Assembly (NCBI GenBank): GCA_009829735.1
Contig: CM020620.1
Coordinates: 2,979,447 to 3,043,446 of the forward strand
Length of the DNA: 64,000 bases
Direction: 5' to 3'
Origin: Pyropia yezoensis
Lineage: Eukaryota; Rhodophyta; Bangiophyceae; Bangiales; Bangiaceae
Positions 9,590-19,707 of this stretch are shown here, piece after piece. The translations under genes and the position numbers were made by a program. The notes under the pieces are model-generated. The model saw only the letters and a list, made by a program, of their open reading frames with translations. It did not search any database and had not been told where the DNA came from. Within the stretch, counting starts at the first letter, position 1; every line of letters starts with the position of its first letter.

Positions 9590-10160
9590 TGTAGCATCCC
9601 TGGCCCCGACTTGGCGCCGACCCGGGACTACAACTAGAGGGCACCAGGTGCCAGAACACGCCCGCCGTGTGGTGATGGTTGGCGGCCGTGGCCCGTGCCC
9701 GGCACTGGGATGCGGTGGACTACGCTATCCACACGTGAGAGAGGGATTGCTGATGGGTTTTTGCATACTTGTGAGGGACTTGATTTGAGAGAATTCGAGT
9801 GTGAGATTAGTGAGTGGGAATAGAATTAGTAGTGATAGTGGCCCCCGACCTGACGAGGTTAGACTCGGGTCGGGGCCACTCGGGGTTATGGGGGGGCTAC
9901 CTGGCCAACGTGCCGAGGCTCCCCCAGATGCACGTTAAGAGGGACAGCGAGGCGCCCTTGGCCCGCGCCCTCAGGAAAAAGACAACTGCGCGTTTGCTTT
10001 CCTCTTCCCCGTGTGCACTACCGTGCGTATCTGTTTGCTCTGCGAGCAGGCACGTGAGGCAACAGGCATACCATTCTCGTAGTTCCCCTTTCTGTGTTAC
10101 CTGTCCCTTTCCCCCGAGGGATATTGACACGTGTCTGAGAGGATCGAGTTTTATACCACA
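9590..10160 (+). repeat. 5' LTR of element 2 (571 bp)
   Basis: TGTAGCATCC...TTTATACCACA. Differs from the 3' LTR (18675-19245) at three positions: CTAGAG versus CCAGAG near the start, and GAGGGATATT versus GCGGGACATT near the end. At the latter two sites it agrees with the LTR at 966-1536 instead. Confidence 0.93.
9838..9879. promoter_or_regulatory. Conserved hairpin in the LTR
   Basis: GTGGCCCCCGACC and GGGTCGGGGCCAC pair across a 16-base loop to give a GC-rich stem. It is present in all four young LTRs and, with few changes, in the old LTR at about 59277-59320, while the surrounding sequence has diverged. An RNA structure for polyadenylation, dimerisation or repeat-region strand transfer is possible but not shown. 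Confidence 0.5.
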
Positions 10161-10164
10161 TATT

Positions 10165-10181
10165 TGGTGGAGCAGCAGGGG
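10165..10181 (+). other. Primer-binding site of element 2
   Basis: TGGTGGAGCAGCAGGGG starts four bases after the LTR end. TGG pairs with the CCA tail of a tRNA, and the rest could pair with an acceptor stem ending CTGCTCCA. The same 17 bases follow the LTR at 19687-19703 and precede the old gag at 62620-62636. Confidence 0.78.
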
Positions 10182-10371
10182 AGATTGGAGTGTTTGAGAA
10201 GAGACATTTGGGAGCAGCGGTTGGGTTGTTCCTGTTCGGTCTTTTTCTGTGGTTCGGGAATTATTTGCACCCGTTCACGGGAATCCCATTCCTGGCTCTC
10301 CAACCCCTCTCTTGTGGTCTGGCGATCTTTGGACACGCAGGCAACTGGACTGTGGCTGTCAAGAGACCAAC

Positions 10372-11721
10372 ATGGCTACCCTCCCTGGCACGACGGTGCC
10401 CGAAGGGGTAGACCCCGCGTCCCTTGACGCATCCCTGGTCACCGCGGGGGACGGTGCCCAACCCGGCGTTCTCCCTACGGGTGAAGCAGACCTGGGTGTG
10501 ACATCCGGTAGCGGACTGGAGTCAACAGGCGGCCAAGCACCACCTGCTCCCGTTCCTCCGGCTGATCCTCCTGTGGGAGCCACCCCGGGGTCAACGGCGT
10601 TTGAGTCCGCTCGCAGCAGACGTCTCCCTCCTGTCGGTTCTACTCCTCAACCTCCAGGGATAGCCCCTGGTGTGTTTACTCCGGGACCCACACATGGCAG
10701 TTGGGTGTATACACCTCTTCCTGTGGGCACTAGCGATGCCAGAGGCACCGTTGCGACTGGTTCTACGGGTCTCCCTGAGACCTCGACTCCTGGGACCGGC
10801 CAAGCTTTTCCTCCCCTTGCATCCTATGGGGCGGGGAGCTCCAAGACCGGTAACCGGAGCAGCCGAAGGCGTCGGCGTCATCGCCGTCGCTCTAGCACCA
10901 GCGAGACCAGTTCCTCCAGCTCTGAGGAGGGATATGATTGGGATGCATCTCCCGGTCCCACCCGGCGCAGGCTAGTCGAGTTTGACTTCCCTGCCCACCA
11001 AGTGGGAGATGCCACCCTGAACAAGGTCACGTATTGGGGTAACTACCGGCTGGAGAACCAAGACCAAGGTTACACCCGGAAGATGGCCAAGAAGATGGCG
11101 TCCCTGAACCGGCGAATGCAGCCGAGCTTCGGGGGACATCCTAAGTTTTCCGGGAAGAGACCGGCGCTTATCTTTGCCTTCCTGCGCCGGTTTGTCAAGG
11201 CATGCAATGACAACGATGTGTCCGAGGGCAAGGCTCTCTACCTCCTGGTTAACTTCATGACCGGAGAAGCGGAACAGCGGTTTGCACAGGTTCTACCAGA
11301 CTCTGCCGGACACATTGTCGGACGTACCGTCGCGAGTTATCCGGAGGCGGTCAACTGGCTCCTGTCCAACTACGCTGACGCGGACTCTCTGCGTAAAGCA
11401 GTCGGCAGGCTGAACCGGGCAACCATGGAAAGACAAGAGACTCCAGAGGCGTTCGCCCGTCGTGTCCGGGAGATGAGCGATGCTTGTGGCAACGTTCACA
11501 CTGAGGACAGGCTCAAGATGATCTTCTCGGAAGGGCTTCCTATTCAGGGAATATCTTCAAGTGGATGCGGAGAACTACAACCAGGAACATCAAGAACATA
11601 CCTTCCAGCAGTTGATAGCCTACACCCAGGGCAAGTACCGGCAAGCCAGGGTCCTCCAAGCTCCCATGGTATCAACTCCCAAGCCGTTGTCGCGAGTTCG
11701 ACCCAGACCCGACAAGTATAA
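10372..11721 (+). CDS. gag: Gag (matrix/capsid part), element 2
   Basis: Structural protein of the retrotransposon particle. The ATG at 10372 (MATLPGTTV, context accaacATGG) is chosen; the frame is open to 10249 but with no upstream ATG. About residues 1-140 are a Pro/Gly/Ser-rich linker, followed by a basic Ser/Arg tract near 165. The Ty3-type capsid domain spans ~220-390 (FLRRFVKACND, MTGEAEQRFAQ, ETPEAFARRVRE). Homology leaves this frame around 11545 (after FSEGLP) and continues one base ahead in the zinc-knuckle frame; the last ~58 codons here are probably not part of functional Gag. The shift is the same in element 1, so it predates their split. Confidence 0.85.
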   Translation: MATLPGTTVPEGVDPASLDASLVTAGDGAQPGVLPTGEADLGVTSGSGLESTGGQAPPAPVPPADPPVGATPGSTAFESARSRRLPPVGSTPQPPGIAPGVFTPGPTHGSWVYTPLPVGTSDARGTVATGSTGLPETSTPGTGQAFPPLASYGAGSSKTGNRSSRRRRRHRRRSSTSETSSSSSEEGYDWDASPGPTRRRLVEFDFPAHQVGDATLNKVTYWGNYRLENQDQGYTRKMAKKMASLNRRMQPSFGGHPKFSGKRPALIFAFLRRFVKACNDNDVSEGKALYLLVNFMTGEAEQRFAQVLPDSAGHIVGRTVASYPEAVNWLLSNYADADSLRKAVGRLNRATMERQETPEAFARRVREMSDACGNVHTEDRLKMIFSEGLPIQGISSSGCGELQPGTSRTYLPAVDSLHPGQVPASQGPPSSHGINSQAVVASSTQTRQV

Positions 11722-12139
11722 GGGAGGTGATAGCCCTGTACCGGTACTCGCAGTTGGCGAGGCCTCACCCATGGGGTCAGGGGACAAGTGGGGCGGCTTC
11801 GTTTCTAAGGAGCAACCATCCCTGGTCGCCCCCAAGCAAGTCAAGAACCAGCGGTTCCGGTCTTGTTGGCTGTGCCAGAAGGAGGATCACATGTCCTACC
11901 AGTGCCCGACCATTCCCAAGGACCTCCAGGAGAAACTCAAGCGTAAAGGACTGGTGTTTGCAAAGGCGGTCAACTGGGCTGACCGGCGAGCACCCTCCAA
12001 GATGGACCAGGCACAGGTACACGCAATCCGAGTGGCAACCTTACAGAGCATCACGGAGGCTCTGGCAAGCGAAGCTCCTACGGACTTTGACCTGGAGACC
12101 GAATCCTCTAAGGACTCCTCGGACCCGGGAAACGAGTAG
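11561..12139 (+). CDS. gag: Nucleocapsid (zinc-knuckle) part of Gag, element 2
   Basis: 192 codons from the first in-frame ATG, in the +1 frame relative to gag; the homology enters upstream near 11546. One CCHC knuckle (CWLCQKEDHMSYQC) near residue 78 and an acidic end. Amino-acid sequence appears identical to the element 1 copy. A 128-bp non-open gap separates it from pol. Confidence 0.82.
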   Translation: MDAENYNQEHQEHTFQQLIAYTQGKYRQARVLQAPMVSTPKPLSRVRPRPDKYKGGDSPVPVLAVGEASPMGSGDKWGGFVSKEQPSLVAPKQVKNQRFRSCWLCQKEDHMSYQCPTIPKDLQEKLKRKGLVFAKAVNWADRRAPSKMDQAQVHAIRVATLQSITEALASEAPTDFDLETESSKDSSDPGNE

Positions 12140-12267
12140 GGCAGGCGCTCTCCCCAAGTGTCTTCCCGAACCTCCAACGGCAGGGTACTTCTACCTGTTC
12201 CCCCCTTGCGTGCCGGGAGAAAGGACGGCGGTTACCTGCTCAACCGGTAGCCGCCTGGACACCCTGT

Positions 12268-15200
12268 TTGTTCAAGGGGACATTGCTCGTCCTGCGTAAA
12301 GAAAACCTCAAGATTATTGCTCGTATGCGTGTGGGGGATAGCCTCCCCCAAGCTGTTACGCCGGTGGTTGACACGGGAGCCGGACCAAGCGTCATCACTG
12401 AGAACCTGTTACCTCCGGGCTGGCGTCGACATGCCTGGAGAGCGCCTACCCGGACCCATATCGTCGACGCTTCGGGTCAAACCCTACGACCGCTTGGCCG
12501 TCTTCCTGTCGCCATCTATGTCAACAATGAACCAATGCTTTTTCCCTTTCTAGTAGTCAAGACCCTATCAGTCCCCCTCATCCTAGGCTGGGACTTCCAG
12601 AAGCAGCATGTCAAGAGCATCCTACCCGGAGAAGGGAAGGTCCAGTTCAACCATGGGTTTGTGTCACCGGTATTGGAGCATCTGGACGCCAAGGTTCGTG
12701 TAGCCAAGAGCAAGAGGGAACGCATCCCACCCTCTACCTTGACTCTCTTCAAACCGGTGCTCCTACCTCCTCGCTCGGAGACCAAGGTTCAAGTAACGAC
12801 CCGGATTGCAGGTCAATGCCTGATCTACGGACGTAAGGGATTTCTGGCGAAACACCGGTTATACTTGGCCCACGGACATCACAAGAAGGTAGAAAGGCAC
12901 ACCCCGTTCCCGGTGCTCATCGTCAACGTGAGCCGAAAGCCAATAACCCTCGCCAAGGGCACCCGAGTTGGTACAGCAGAGCCTTACCGGGGATCCGCCC
13001 GTGCTATGAGCAAGGAAGACCTCCTGAACCTGCAACAAGAACTGGCATCCAACTTGACGGCCTTAGACGTACCTCCGAAGCAAGAGCAGGCTGGCAGCGC
13101 TACTCCGAAACCCGAACAAGCACCACCCGGGATGCCGAAGGTCAAGCAAGAAAATGTCCCTCCCGACTTGAAGGAGGCACTGGAGAAGCTTCTCCAGGAA
13201 TATCGGCACCTGTGGTCGGGAGAGCTGGGCAAGATGGACGCGACTCTACACCGAATTCAACTCAAGCCGGAAGCTAAGCCAGTGCACATGCAACCATATC
13301 GGGCCGGACCTCATCGCCGAGATGAGATTGAGAAGCAGGTTAACAAGATGCTCAAGATGGATGTTATTGAGCCGTCTGATGGCGAGTGGGCTTTCCCGGT
13401 GGTAGTCGTCCCGAAAACCGGCGGTCACTTCCGTTTCTGCGTTGACTACCGGCGCCTGAACGAGATGACAGTCAAGGACGTATACCCGATACCCCGGATG
13501 GATGATTGCCTCGACTTTCTTGGTGATGCCACCCTCTTCTCGACGCTGGACTGTAATGCCGGTTACTGGCAGATCCCTCTGGCTGACGAGGACAAGGACA
13601 AGACCACCTTTACGTGCCACCTGGGACTATTCCGGTGCAAGCGTCTTCCTTTTGGTCTCACCAATGCTCCGGCAACCTTCCAAAGAGCCATCGACATCAT
13701 CCTGTCCGGGCTAAGGTGGAGAGCATGTTTGGTCTACCTGGACGACATTATCGTTTTCTCCAAGACCCCAGCGGAACACCTGGAGCACCTTCGGGAGGTC
13801 CTGGCCCTCCTGTCCAAGGCTGGAGTTACCCTCAAGGCCGAGAAGTGCCACCTGTTTGAGACTGAGGTGGAGTATCTGGGGCATGTGCTGAGTCCGGGGG
13901 AGCTCCGAGTCAATGAGAAGAACATCAAGGCCCTCCGGCATGCACGGCAACCCAAAACCCAGACGGAACTCAAGAGCTTCCTGGGTATGTGCAACGTCTA
14001 TCGCCGGTTCGTACGGGACTATGCTCTGATTGCCCGGCCATTGACCAAGCTTACCAGCAAGAAGCTTCCCGCACAACTCCCGGTGTTCGACGAGAAGCAG
14101 ACCGCGGCCTTCGAAGAGCTCAAGAAGCGCCTGACCACCACTCCAGTACTGGCGTTACCCAAGCGGGAGGGCCAGTTTGTTCTGGAGACGGATGCCTGTG
14201 GCGTCCAGGTGGGGTGCTCACTACTCCAGCAGCAACCTGATGGGCACTTTCTCCCGATAGGCTACTACAGTCGCGTCTTGATTCCAGCTGAGAAGAACTA
14301 TTCCACGACCGAGCGCGAGTGCTTGGCAGTCGTCTGGGCTTGCTTCCTGTTACGGCCATATCTTCAAGGACAAGAGTTCCTCATCCGGACGGACCACGCC
14401 AGCCTAAGGTGGCTGCTTTGCATGGACAGCAGTCAAGGAAGGGTCGCCCGGTGGCGCCTACGCCCTTCGGAGTTCAAGTACAAGGTGTGCCCCAGAGCAG
14501 GGAGGGAGCACCACTGCGCCGACACCATGTCCCGGCTGGAGACTCCTGCAGCCGATACCGGTCCTATCCCGGAGGATATACCTTGCTTCATCCTCCCGAA
14601 TGTCGGACGTGGCTGGCATGCTCCCCTGTATGAGACACCTGAAGCTCATCAACCGGTGACCATTCCCCGGATGCTGGAGGCACAACTGACGGATCCTCAA
14701 TGCTTGGAGCTTCGCCACCAAATGGACCTGAACCGGAACAGTCGTTTCTCCGAGTCTACGGACGGACTCCTAGTACGGGTGTCACCCTTCGATGGGGCCA
14801 CTCAAGTCTACGTACCCCGGGGCCTACGAGCTGACATCCTACGCCTGGAGCACTCGTCTCCCCAGGCCGGACATCCTGGTATCAATCGGATGTATGCTTC
14901 CATGAGACGACACTATTACTGGGAAACCATGGCCAGTGACGTCCATAAGTACCTGGAGGCTTGTGTTTCGTGTGCAAGGAACCGGTTGTCCCAGAGGAAG
15001 AAGACTTCTAAGCTACGCCTATTCCCTGCGGCGGAGCCCTTTGCAAGCTTACGCATGGACATCCTGGGGCCCCTACCTGAAACATCCAGTGGCAACATAT
15101 ACCTGCTCATCATTTGTGACCGGTTCTCCAAGTTCACTCGAGCAATCCCGCTGAGGACCATCACGGCTGTGGATGTCACGTCAGCCTTCTGCGAGTACTG

Positions 15201-16227
15201 GATAGCTGCCTACGGCCCTCCAGACTCCGTCTTAACCGACAACGGTCCCCAGTTTGCATCCCTGTTCTTCCAAGGAGTCTGTGACCTGATGGGCATCAAG
15301 AACTTGTACACCACGACGTACCACCCGCAAACGAACGGCCAGGTGGAACGATTCAACCGGACCCTAGTGGACATGCTACGGCACTACGTGGAGGAGCACC
15401 AAGAAGACTGGGACGAGCTCCTGGCTGTCCTCACTCTAGCCTACAACTCCCGAGTTCACCGGACAACGGGAGTCGCTCCACTCGACTTTGTCACCCCAAG
15501 GCGGCTGACCAACTTCTCCCTGGAAAGAATACCAGACGGTCTCCAGCCTGCACTGAAGTCAGGTCCCAAGGCAAAGGATGAGTTCCTGAAACAACTGAAG
15601 CTCCTGCTCCCAAGAGTCAAGGAGTCAATCTCGAAGACCCAGGAGCGATACAAGCGGGGCTATGACAAGGGCGTTCGGGAAAAGAACAAGGAACTGGGTG
15701 GTGGCGACTGGGTTTTTGTGGACAGCCATAGCAAGACCCGGGGGAGGCTGGACTCGAAGACGGATGGACCTTATGAGATCCTGAATACGGACGGTTGGAC
15801 CTTTCTTCTAGACGTGGATGGCTCCCCGTACCGCGTGAGCAGCGACCATGTCACCCGAGCTCCACCGCCAAGCGAACGGGACTTGACCCGGCGCAAGCGG
15901 GCCGCAGTACCCTGGCTATCCCAAGAAGAAGGTCGGGAATATGTCTACGTCAAGTTTGTGGACCATGCCTGGAGAGACGGACGCCTGTACCTGCGAGTAC
16001 GCTGGTTCGGTTTTAACCCGGCAGATGATACCTGGGAACCCTCAAACCGGCTACCCATCGCGGATGTCTGTGCCTACACGCGACGGAACGGGATAGAGGG
16101 CACTCCAGTGGCCAGAGCCGGCAAGATTCTGGAGTCGGACTCGGAGGAGGACCAAGAGGATGGGGCCAACCAAGACCCTCGGGACGAGCCGAGTTCATCC
16201 GCAACGGATGCGGAACAAGAGGATTGA
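12268..16227 (+). CDS. pol: Pol polyprotein of element 2 (PR-RT-RNaseH-INT-chromodomain)
   Basis: Intact 1319-residue Ty3/gypsy Pol: protease DTGAG at ~35; RT with YLDD at ~490; RNase H from ~635; integrase zinc domain ~860 and DDE core (first Asp in RMDILGP at ~930, LTDNGPQ, ERFNR); GPY module; C-terminal chromodomain from ~1225. Chromodomains direct integration to modified chromatin in other chromoviruses. The first ATG (MFKGTLLVL) is only 34 codons before the protease Asp, so the real product probably begins upstream as a fusion with Gag or by reinitiation. It converges with the antisense ORF across 145 bp. All catalytic residues I can check are present, so this copy could be enzymatically active. 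Confidence 0.95.
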   Translation: MFKGTLLVLRKENLKIIARMRVGDSLPQAVTPVVDTGAGPSVITENLLPPGWRRHAWRAPTRTHIVDASGQTLRPLGRLPVAIYVNNEPMLFPFLVVKTLSVPLILGWDFQKQHVKSILPGEGKVQFNHGFVSPVLEHLDAKVRVAKSKRERIPPSTLTLFKPVLLPPRSETKVQVTTRIAGQCLIYGRKGFLAKHRLYLAHGHHKKVERHTPFPVLIVNVSRKPITLAKGTRVGTAEPYRGSARAMSKEDLLNLQQELASNLTALDVPPKQEQAGSATPKPEQAPPGMPKVKQENVPPDLKEALEKLLQEYRHLWSGELGKMDATLHRIQLKPEAKPVHMQPYRAGPHRRDEIEKQVNKMLKMDVIEPSDGEWAFPVVVVPKTGGHFRFCVDYRRLNEMTVKDVYPIPRMDDCLDFLGDATLFSTLDCNAGYWQIPLADEDKDKTTFTCHLGLFRCKRLPFGLTNAPATFQRAIDIILSGLRWRACLVYLDDIIVFSKTPAEHLEHLREVLALLSKAGVTLKAEKCHLFETEVEYLGHVLSPGELRVNEKNIKALRHARQPKTQTELKSFLGMCNVYRRFVRDYALIARPLTKLTSKKLPAQLPVFDEKQTAAFEELKKRLTTTPVLALPKREGQFVLETDACGVQVGCSLLQQQPDGHFLPIGYYSRVLIPAEKNYSTTERECLAVVWACFLLRPYLQGQEFLIRTDHASLRWLLCMDSSQGRVARWRLRPSEFKYKVCPRAGREHHCADTMSRLETPAADTGPIPEDIPCFILPNVGRGWHAPLYETPEAHQPVTIPRMLEAQLTDPQCLELRHQMDLNRNSRFSESTDGLLVRVSPFDGATQVYVPRGLRADILRLEHSSPQAGHPGINRMYASMRRHYYWETMASDVHKYLEACVSCARNRLSQRKKTSKLRLFPAAEPFASLRMDILGPLPETSSGNIYLLIICDRFSKFTRAIPLRTITAVDVTSAFCEYWIAAYGPPDSVLTDNGPQFASLFFQGVCDLMGIKNLYTTTYHPQTNGQVERFNRTLVDMLRHYVEEHQEDWDELLAVLTLAYNSRVHRTTGVAPLDFVTPRRLTNFSLERIPDGLQPALKSGPKAKDEFLKQLKLLLPRVKESISKTQERYKRGYDKGVREKNKELGGGDWVFVDSHSKTRGRLDSKTDGPYEILNTDGWTFLLDVDGSPYRVSSDHVTRAPPPSERDLTRRKRAAVPWLSQEEGREYVYVKFVDHAWRDGRLYLRVRWFGFNPADDTWEPSNRLPIADVCAYTRRNGIEGTPVARAGKILESDSEEDQEDGANQDPRDEPSSSATDAEQED

Positions 16228-16372
16228 GAAGAAGGGAACGGGTATATCAAGGAGAACACGCAATACAAGCATGGAACAATCAAGGAAAACAAGCACCCGC
16301 TCGGGCAACCCTTCTCTCCGCCTCTTCCCTCCTCGCTTCTCCCAAGACCCTCACCCTCCTTGCCTCCAACGA

Positions 16373-18490
16373 CTACTCCCGGCGCGGACGCTGAGCCGCG
16401 GGAGTGTCCTCCAGCGCTGCCTCCGCGGCACGACGGGAACCGGAAGAAGACGGGATGGCGTAGTGCGGTGGACGCGGTGCATCCCGGTATGACGCCATCG
16501 GAGTAGTACCGGTAGTTGCCGGGGGCTCCCGCTCATCCAGATTTGCCCGTCGGCGTCCCTGGAAGCCAGTGAAGGTTTCTGACCACTGCTGGGCCAAGCC
16601 ATGCCGCGTCAAGGTCGCCAGAAGTTCGCCAACCACCGGGCTGTTCGACATCTGGCCGCTGACCGCGCAAGCAAACACCCGGTCAACCACGTTGTTCAAG
16701 ACGCTGGCGTAAGTGCTCAGCACCAGGGAAGACCCGACGCCCTCAACCTGCACCGGAACACGACCCAGCTGGTCTTCAATCATACCGACGTTGTACTGGT
16801 CGCATGTCGGACCACCTTGGATCAGGTACCAGTCAGGCACCCGGAAGCGGGTAAGGCGCAGAGTCGGCGCCGGAATCTGGAACCGCCCCGAGGATGACAC
16901 CACCGGACGGTCCACAACGGCCCCCGAAACCGGAGTACCCAACTCCAGCGGAGGCACAGCGCCGCCGGCGTTGGAAGAAGGCGTCCGAGGCGGAGCGGCC
17001 GGAGTGGTAGGCGACCGCACGGTCACCCCCAGACTCGCCGCAGACAGGCGCGGTGCCGGAGGAGCTTAAAGTACCGGCACAGCCGGAACAGGGCGTGAAC
17101 GCGCCGGCGACGGTTCAGGCGAGGCCACCGGGGTGACAGGTGCAACAGGAGGAAGCGGAGCCGCCGCAGACGCCTGACCGACCGCCGCGGCCCATCCCGA
17201 CTCCTGCACCGGCGGCCCAACTGGCAGAAGATCAAGGGCGGCCGGGGCAGGAAAGCTACCTAGCTGCGGCCACGCCGGAAGCGGCGTCGCCAGCTGCACC
17301 TTGGCCGGAGAAGACTGGTAGACCACCTGCGCCCAACCGGAGCCATCCCGACGCGGGCGGTTCTGGTCGGCAATCGCGTTCAAGAAGTTCCGGTCATGCA
17401 CCGGCACCAGACGCCGGAAGTCAATCATCGCCTGGAAGAGCCCCTTGTACTCTTCGCCCTGGCTGCACAGGAAGTCGACGTTCAACTTGTCGACAATCCA
17501 GACCATCAGGAGGTCAGGGAGAAACCAAAGCCGGTTGGACACCAAGACCTCGTGAAGCCAGTGGTTGGCCGCCAAGACTGTCATCTCGGACGTGTACATC
17601 ATGTACGGGATCGAGTGGAAGAAGCCCTTGATCGACGCCTGAGTCAAGGCGTCCAAGAAGTACCAAGTGAAGGGGATGCTGGAAGGAGCAAACCCGACCG
17701 GGATCTCGACTTCCTGCTGCTGCGGGATGACCTTGGGGTAGCACGCCGCCCGGTTAGTCTTATCCAGCTTCCAGAACTCCTGATGGTTGCAGCTCACGAG
17801 GAAGTCACGCTGACGGCCGCGTCGCTCGCCTTGCTCCCGTGCCGGTGACAACTTGGAGTACTTCCGGGTCAGGAAAGGCGGCTCCAGAGCGACCATGCTC
17901 GGACGGGGGTCGCAGTTCAGGCTCCCCGACCCCTTGAGCGCCTCGTCCCAGACCTTGAGCGCCCGGTGGACGTACCCTTCCTCCTCCGGCCACCGGAGAA
18001 CGGACGCGGACACGCGACGCTCGGTCAAGGGCAGATCCAGCACCAGCGCGAAGGGGAGATCCTCCAGACGAGCAACCCAGGAGGAACCCGAGAAGCTCTG
18101 GGAGCGGTCTTGTGCCAGGCGCATCTGGTCCGCCGTGTGAAGACGAGCCTTATCCATCTCTGTCAAGACCCCGCGCTGGAGTTCCTTGCGCCAGAGGTCC
18201 AAGCAATCCTGCTGGCACTGGGCCGCGCCGGCGTTGCCGACCACCGTGGAGTATCGCCGGGCCGCCAGAGGGTCCTGCCCAAGAAGCATCTCCGGGAGAC
18301 CCACCGGGGGGGTCTCGACCGGGTGCATCACAGAAGCCGGGGGAACCCGATCCGTCCCCGCCGTGGCGACCGGCGCCGACATCGACACCCGAGGAACCGG
18401 AGGCAGGAGAGGGGCGCGACTACCCGAGTTCTCCTCCGCAACACTCGCCGCCGGAACCACGGGCCCAGCTTGGATCTCGGAACTGGACAT
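16373..18490 (-). CDS. Antisense ORF of element 2, unknown protein, one in-frame TAA
   Basis: Minus-strand counterpart of 1721-3838, same length and frame structure. ATG at 18490 (MSSSEIQAG), in-frame TAA at 17066-17068, then the same frame to the stop at 16373. Only a handful of residues differ from the other copy (for example DPLAARR versus DPVAARR, KTNRAACYP versus KANRAAYYP). No family recognised. It reads from the 3' LTR toward pol, so it is probably driven by the reverse face of that LTR. A frame this long, free of other stops in both copies, argues for a coding function, but two near-identical copies cannot prove selection. Confidence 0.65.
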
Positions 18491-18661
18491 GACGTCCAGA
18501 CTCCGGGGGAACGCGAGGGCCAAGGTGAAGGAGAGAAGGGGGGCAGAGAACCGGAGCAGGTGATCGTGACCAGGGTGAAGACGCTCGACCTCGGCACCGG
18601 TGTGGACGTGCTCGAGGCTATGCACGGTGGCACCTGGTTCGGCCCGAGGACGTGCCGGACT

Positions 18662-18671
18662 AGGGAGGGAG
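18662..18671 (+). other. Polypurine tract of element 2
   Basis: AGGGAGGGAG just upstream of the 3' LTR start at 18675, in the correct place and strand for plus-strand DNA priming. Confidence 0.8.
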
Positions 18672-18674
18672 CTA

Positions 18675-19245
18675 TGTAGCATCCCTGGCCCCGACTTGGC
18701 GCCGACCCGGGACTACAACCAGAGGGCACCAGGTGCCAGAACACGCCCGCCGTGTGGTGATGGTTGGCGGCCGTGGCCCGTGCCCGGCACTGGGATGCGG
18801 TGGACTACGCTATCCACACGTGAGAGAGGGATTGCTGATGGGTTTTTGCATACTTGTGAGGGACTTGATTTGAGAGAATTCGAGTGTGAGATTAGTGAGT
18901 GGGAATAGAATTAGTAGTGATAGTGGCCCCCGACCTGACGAGGTTAGACTCGGGTCGGGGCCACTCGGGGTTATGGGGGGGCTACCTGGCCAACGTGCCG
19001 AGGCTCCCCCAGATGCACGTTAAGAGGGACAGCGAGGCGCCCTTGGCCCGCGCCCTCAGGAAAAAGACAACTGCGCGTTTGCTTTCCTCTTCCCCGTGTG
19101 CACTACCGTGCGTATCTGTTTGCTCTGCGAGCAGGCACGTGAGGCAACAGGCATACCATTCTCGTAGTTCCCCTTTCTGTGTTACCTGTCCCTTTCCCCC
19201 GCGGGACATTGACACGTGTCTGAGAGGATCGAGTTTTATACCACA
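18675..19245 (+). repeat. 3' LTR of element 2 (571 bp)
   Basis: TGTAGCATCC...TATACCACA. Near its end it has GCGGGACATT, the form seen in the LTR at 19708-20278 and not the GAGGGATATT form of its own 5' LTR. Directly followed by GTCTGCTGCG, which is gag of element 1. Confidence 0.93.
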
Positions 19246-19495
19246 GTCTGCTGCGAGCGGACTCAAACGCCGTTGACCCCGGGGTGGCTCCCACAGGAGG
19301 ATCAGCCGGAGGAACGGGAGCAGGTGGTGCTTGGCCGCCTGTGGACTCCAGTCCGCTACCGGATGTCACACCCAGGTCTGCTTCACCCGTAGGGAGAACG
19401 CCGGGTTGGGCACCGTCCCCCGCGGAGACCAGGGATGCATCAAGGGACGCGGGGTCTACCCCTTCGGGCACCGTCGTGCCAGGGAGGGTAGCCAT
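19246..19495 (-). pseudogene. gag: N-terminal fragment of element 1 gag, cut off by element 2
   Basis: Minus-strand start ATG at 19495 (MATLPGTTV) and about 83 codons matching residues 1-83 of the element 2 Gag, with VSAGDG in place of VTAGDG. The frame ends at the inserted LTR. The rest of the protein continues at 9589 on the other side of the insert. Confidence 0.85.
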
Positions 19496-19686
19496 GTTGG
19501 TCTCTTGACAGCCACAGTCCAGTTGCCTGCGTGTCCAAAGATCGCCAGACCACAAGAGAGGGGTTGGAGAGCCAGGAATGGGATTCCCGTGAACGGGTGC
19601 AAATAATTCCCAAACCACAGAAAAAGACAGAACAGGAACAACCCAACCGCTGCTCCCAATTGTCCCTTCTCAAACACTCCAATCAT

Positions 19687-19703
19687 CCCCTGCTGCTCCA
19701 CCA
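19687..19703 (-). other. Primer-binding site of element 1
   Basis: The minus strand reads TGGTGGAGCAGCAGGGG four bases after the 5' LTR (TATT spacer), identical to element 2. Confidence 0.78.
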
Positions 19704-19707
19704 AATA

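Larger units (their letters stand above)
9590..19245 (+). mobile_element. Inner Ty3/gypsy chromovirus (element 2), structurally complete
   Basis: Plus-strand element: 5' LTR 9590-10160, PBS 10165-10181, gag 10372, zinc-knuckle frame to 12139, pol 12268-16227, antisense ORF 18490-16373, polypurine tract 18662-18671, 3' LTR 18675-19245. It sits inside gag of element 1 in opposite orientation. The junctions are exact: element 1 reads ...CAGAC before and GTCTCC... after, and the unbroken sequence in element 2 is CAGACGTCTCC (10617-10627). No bases of element 1 are duplicated or lost, so the expected 4-6 bp target-site duplication is absent. Confidence 0.93.

Noticed and set aside
966-10160. The inverted LTR copies at 966-1536 and 9590-10160 could be read as 571-bp terminal inverted repeats of a new kind of transposon.
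   Set aside because: The GCCTC duplication, PBS and polypurine tracts show that 966-1536 pairs with 19708-20278, and 9590-10160 with 18675-19245. The inverted pair is a by-product of nesting.
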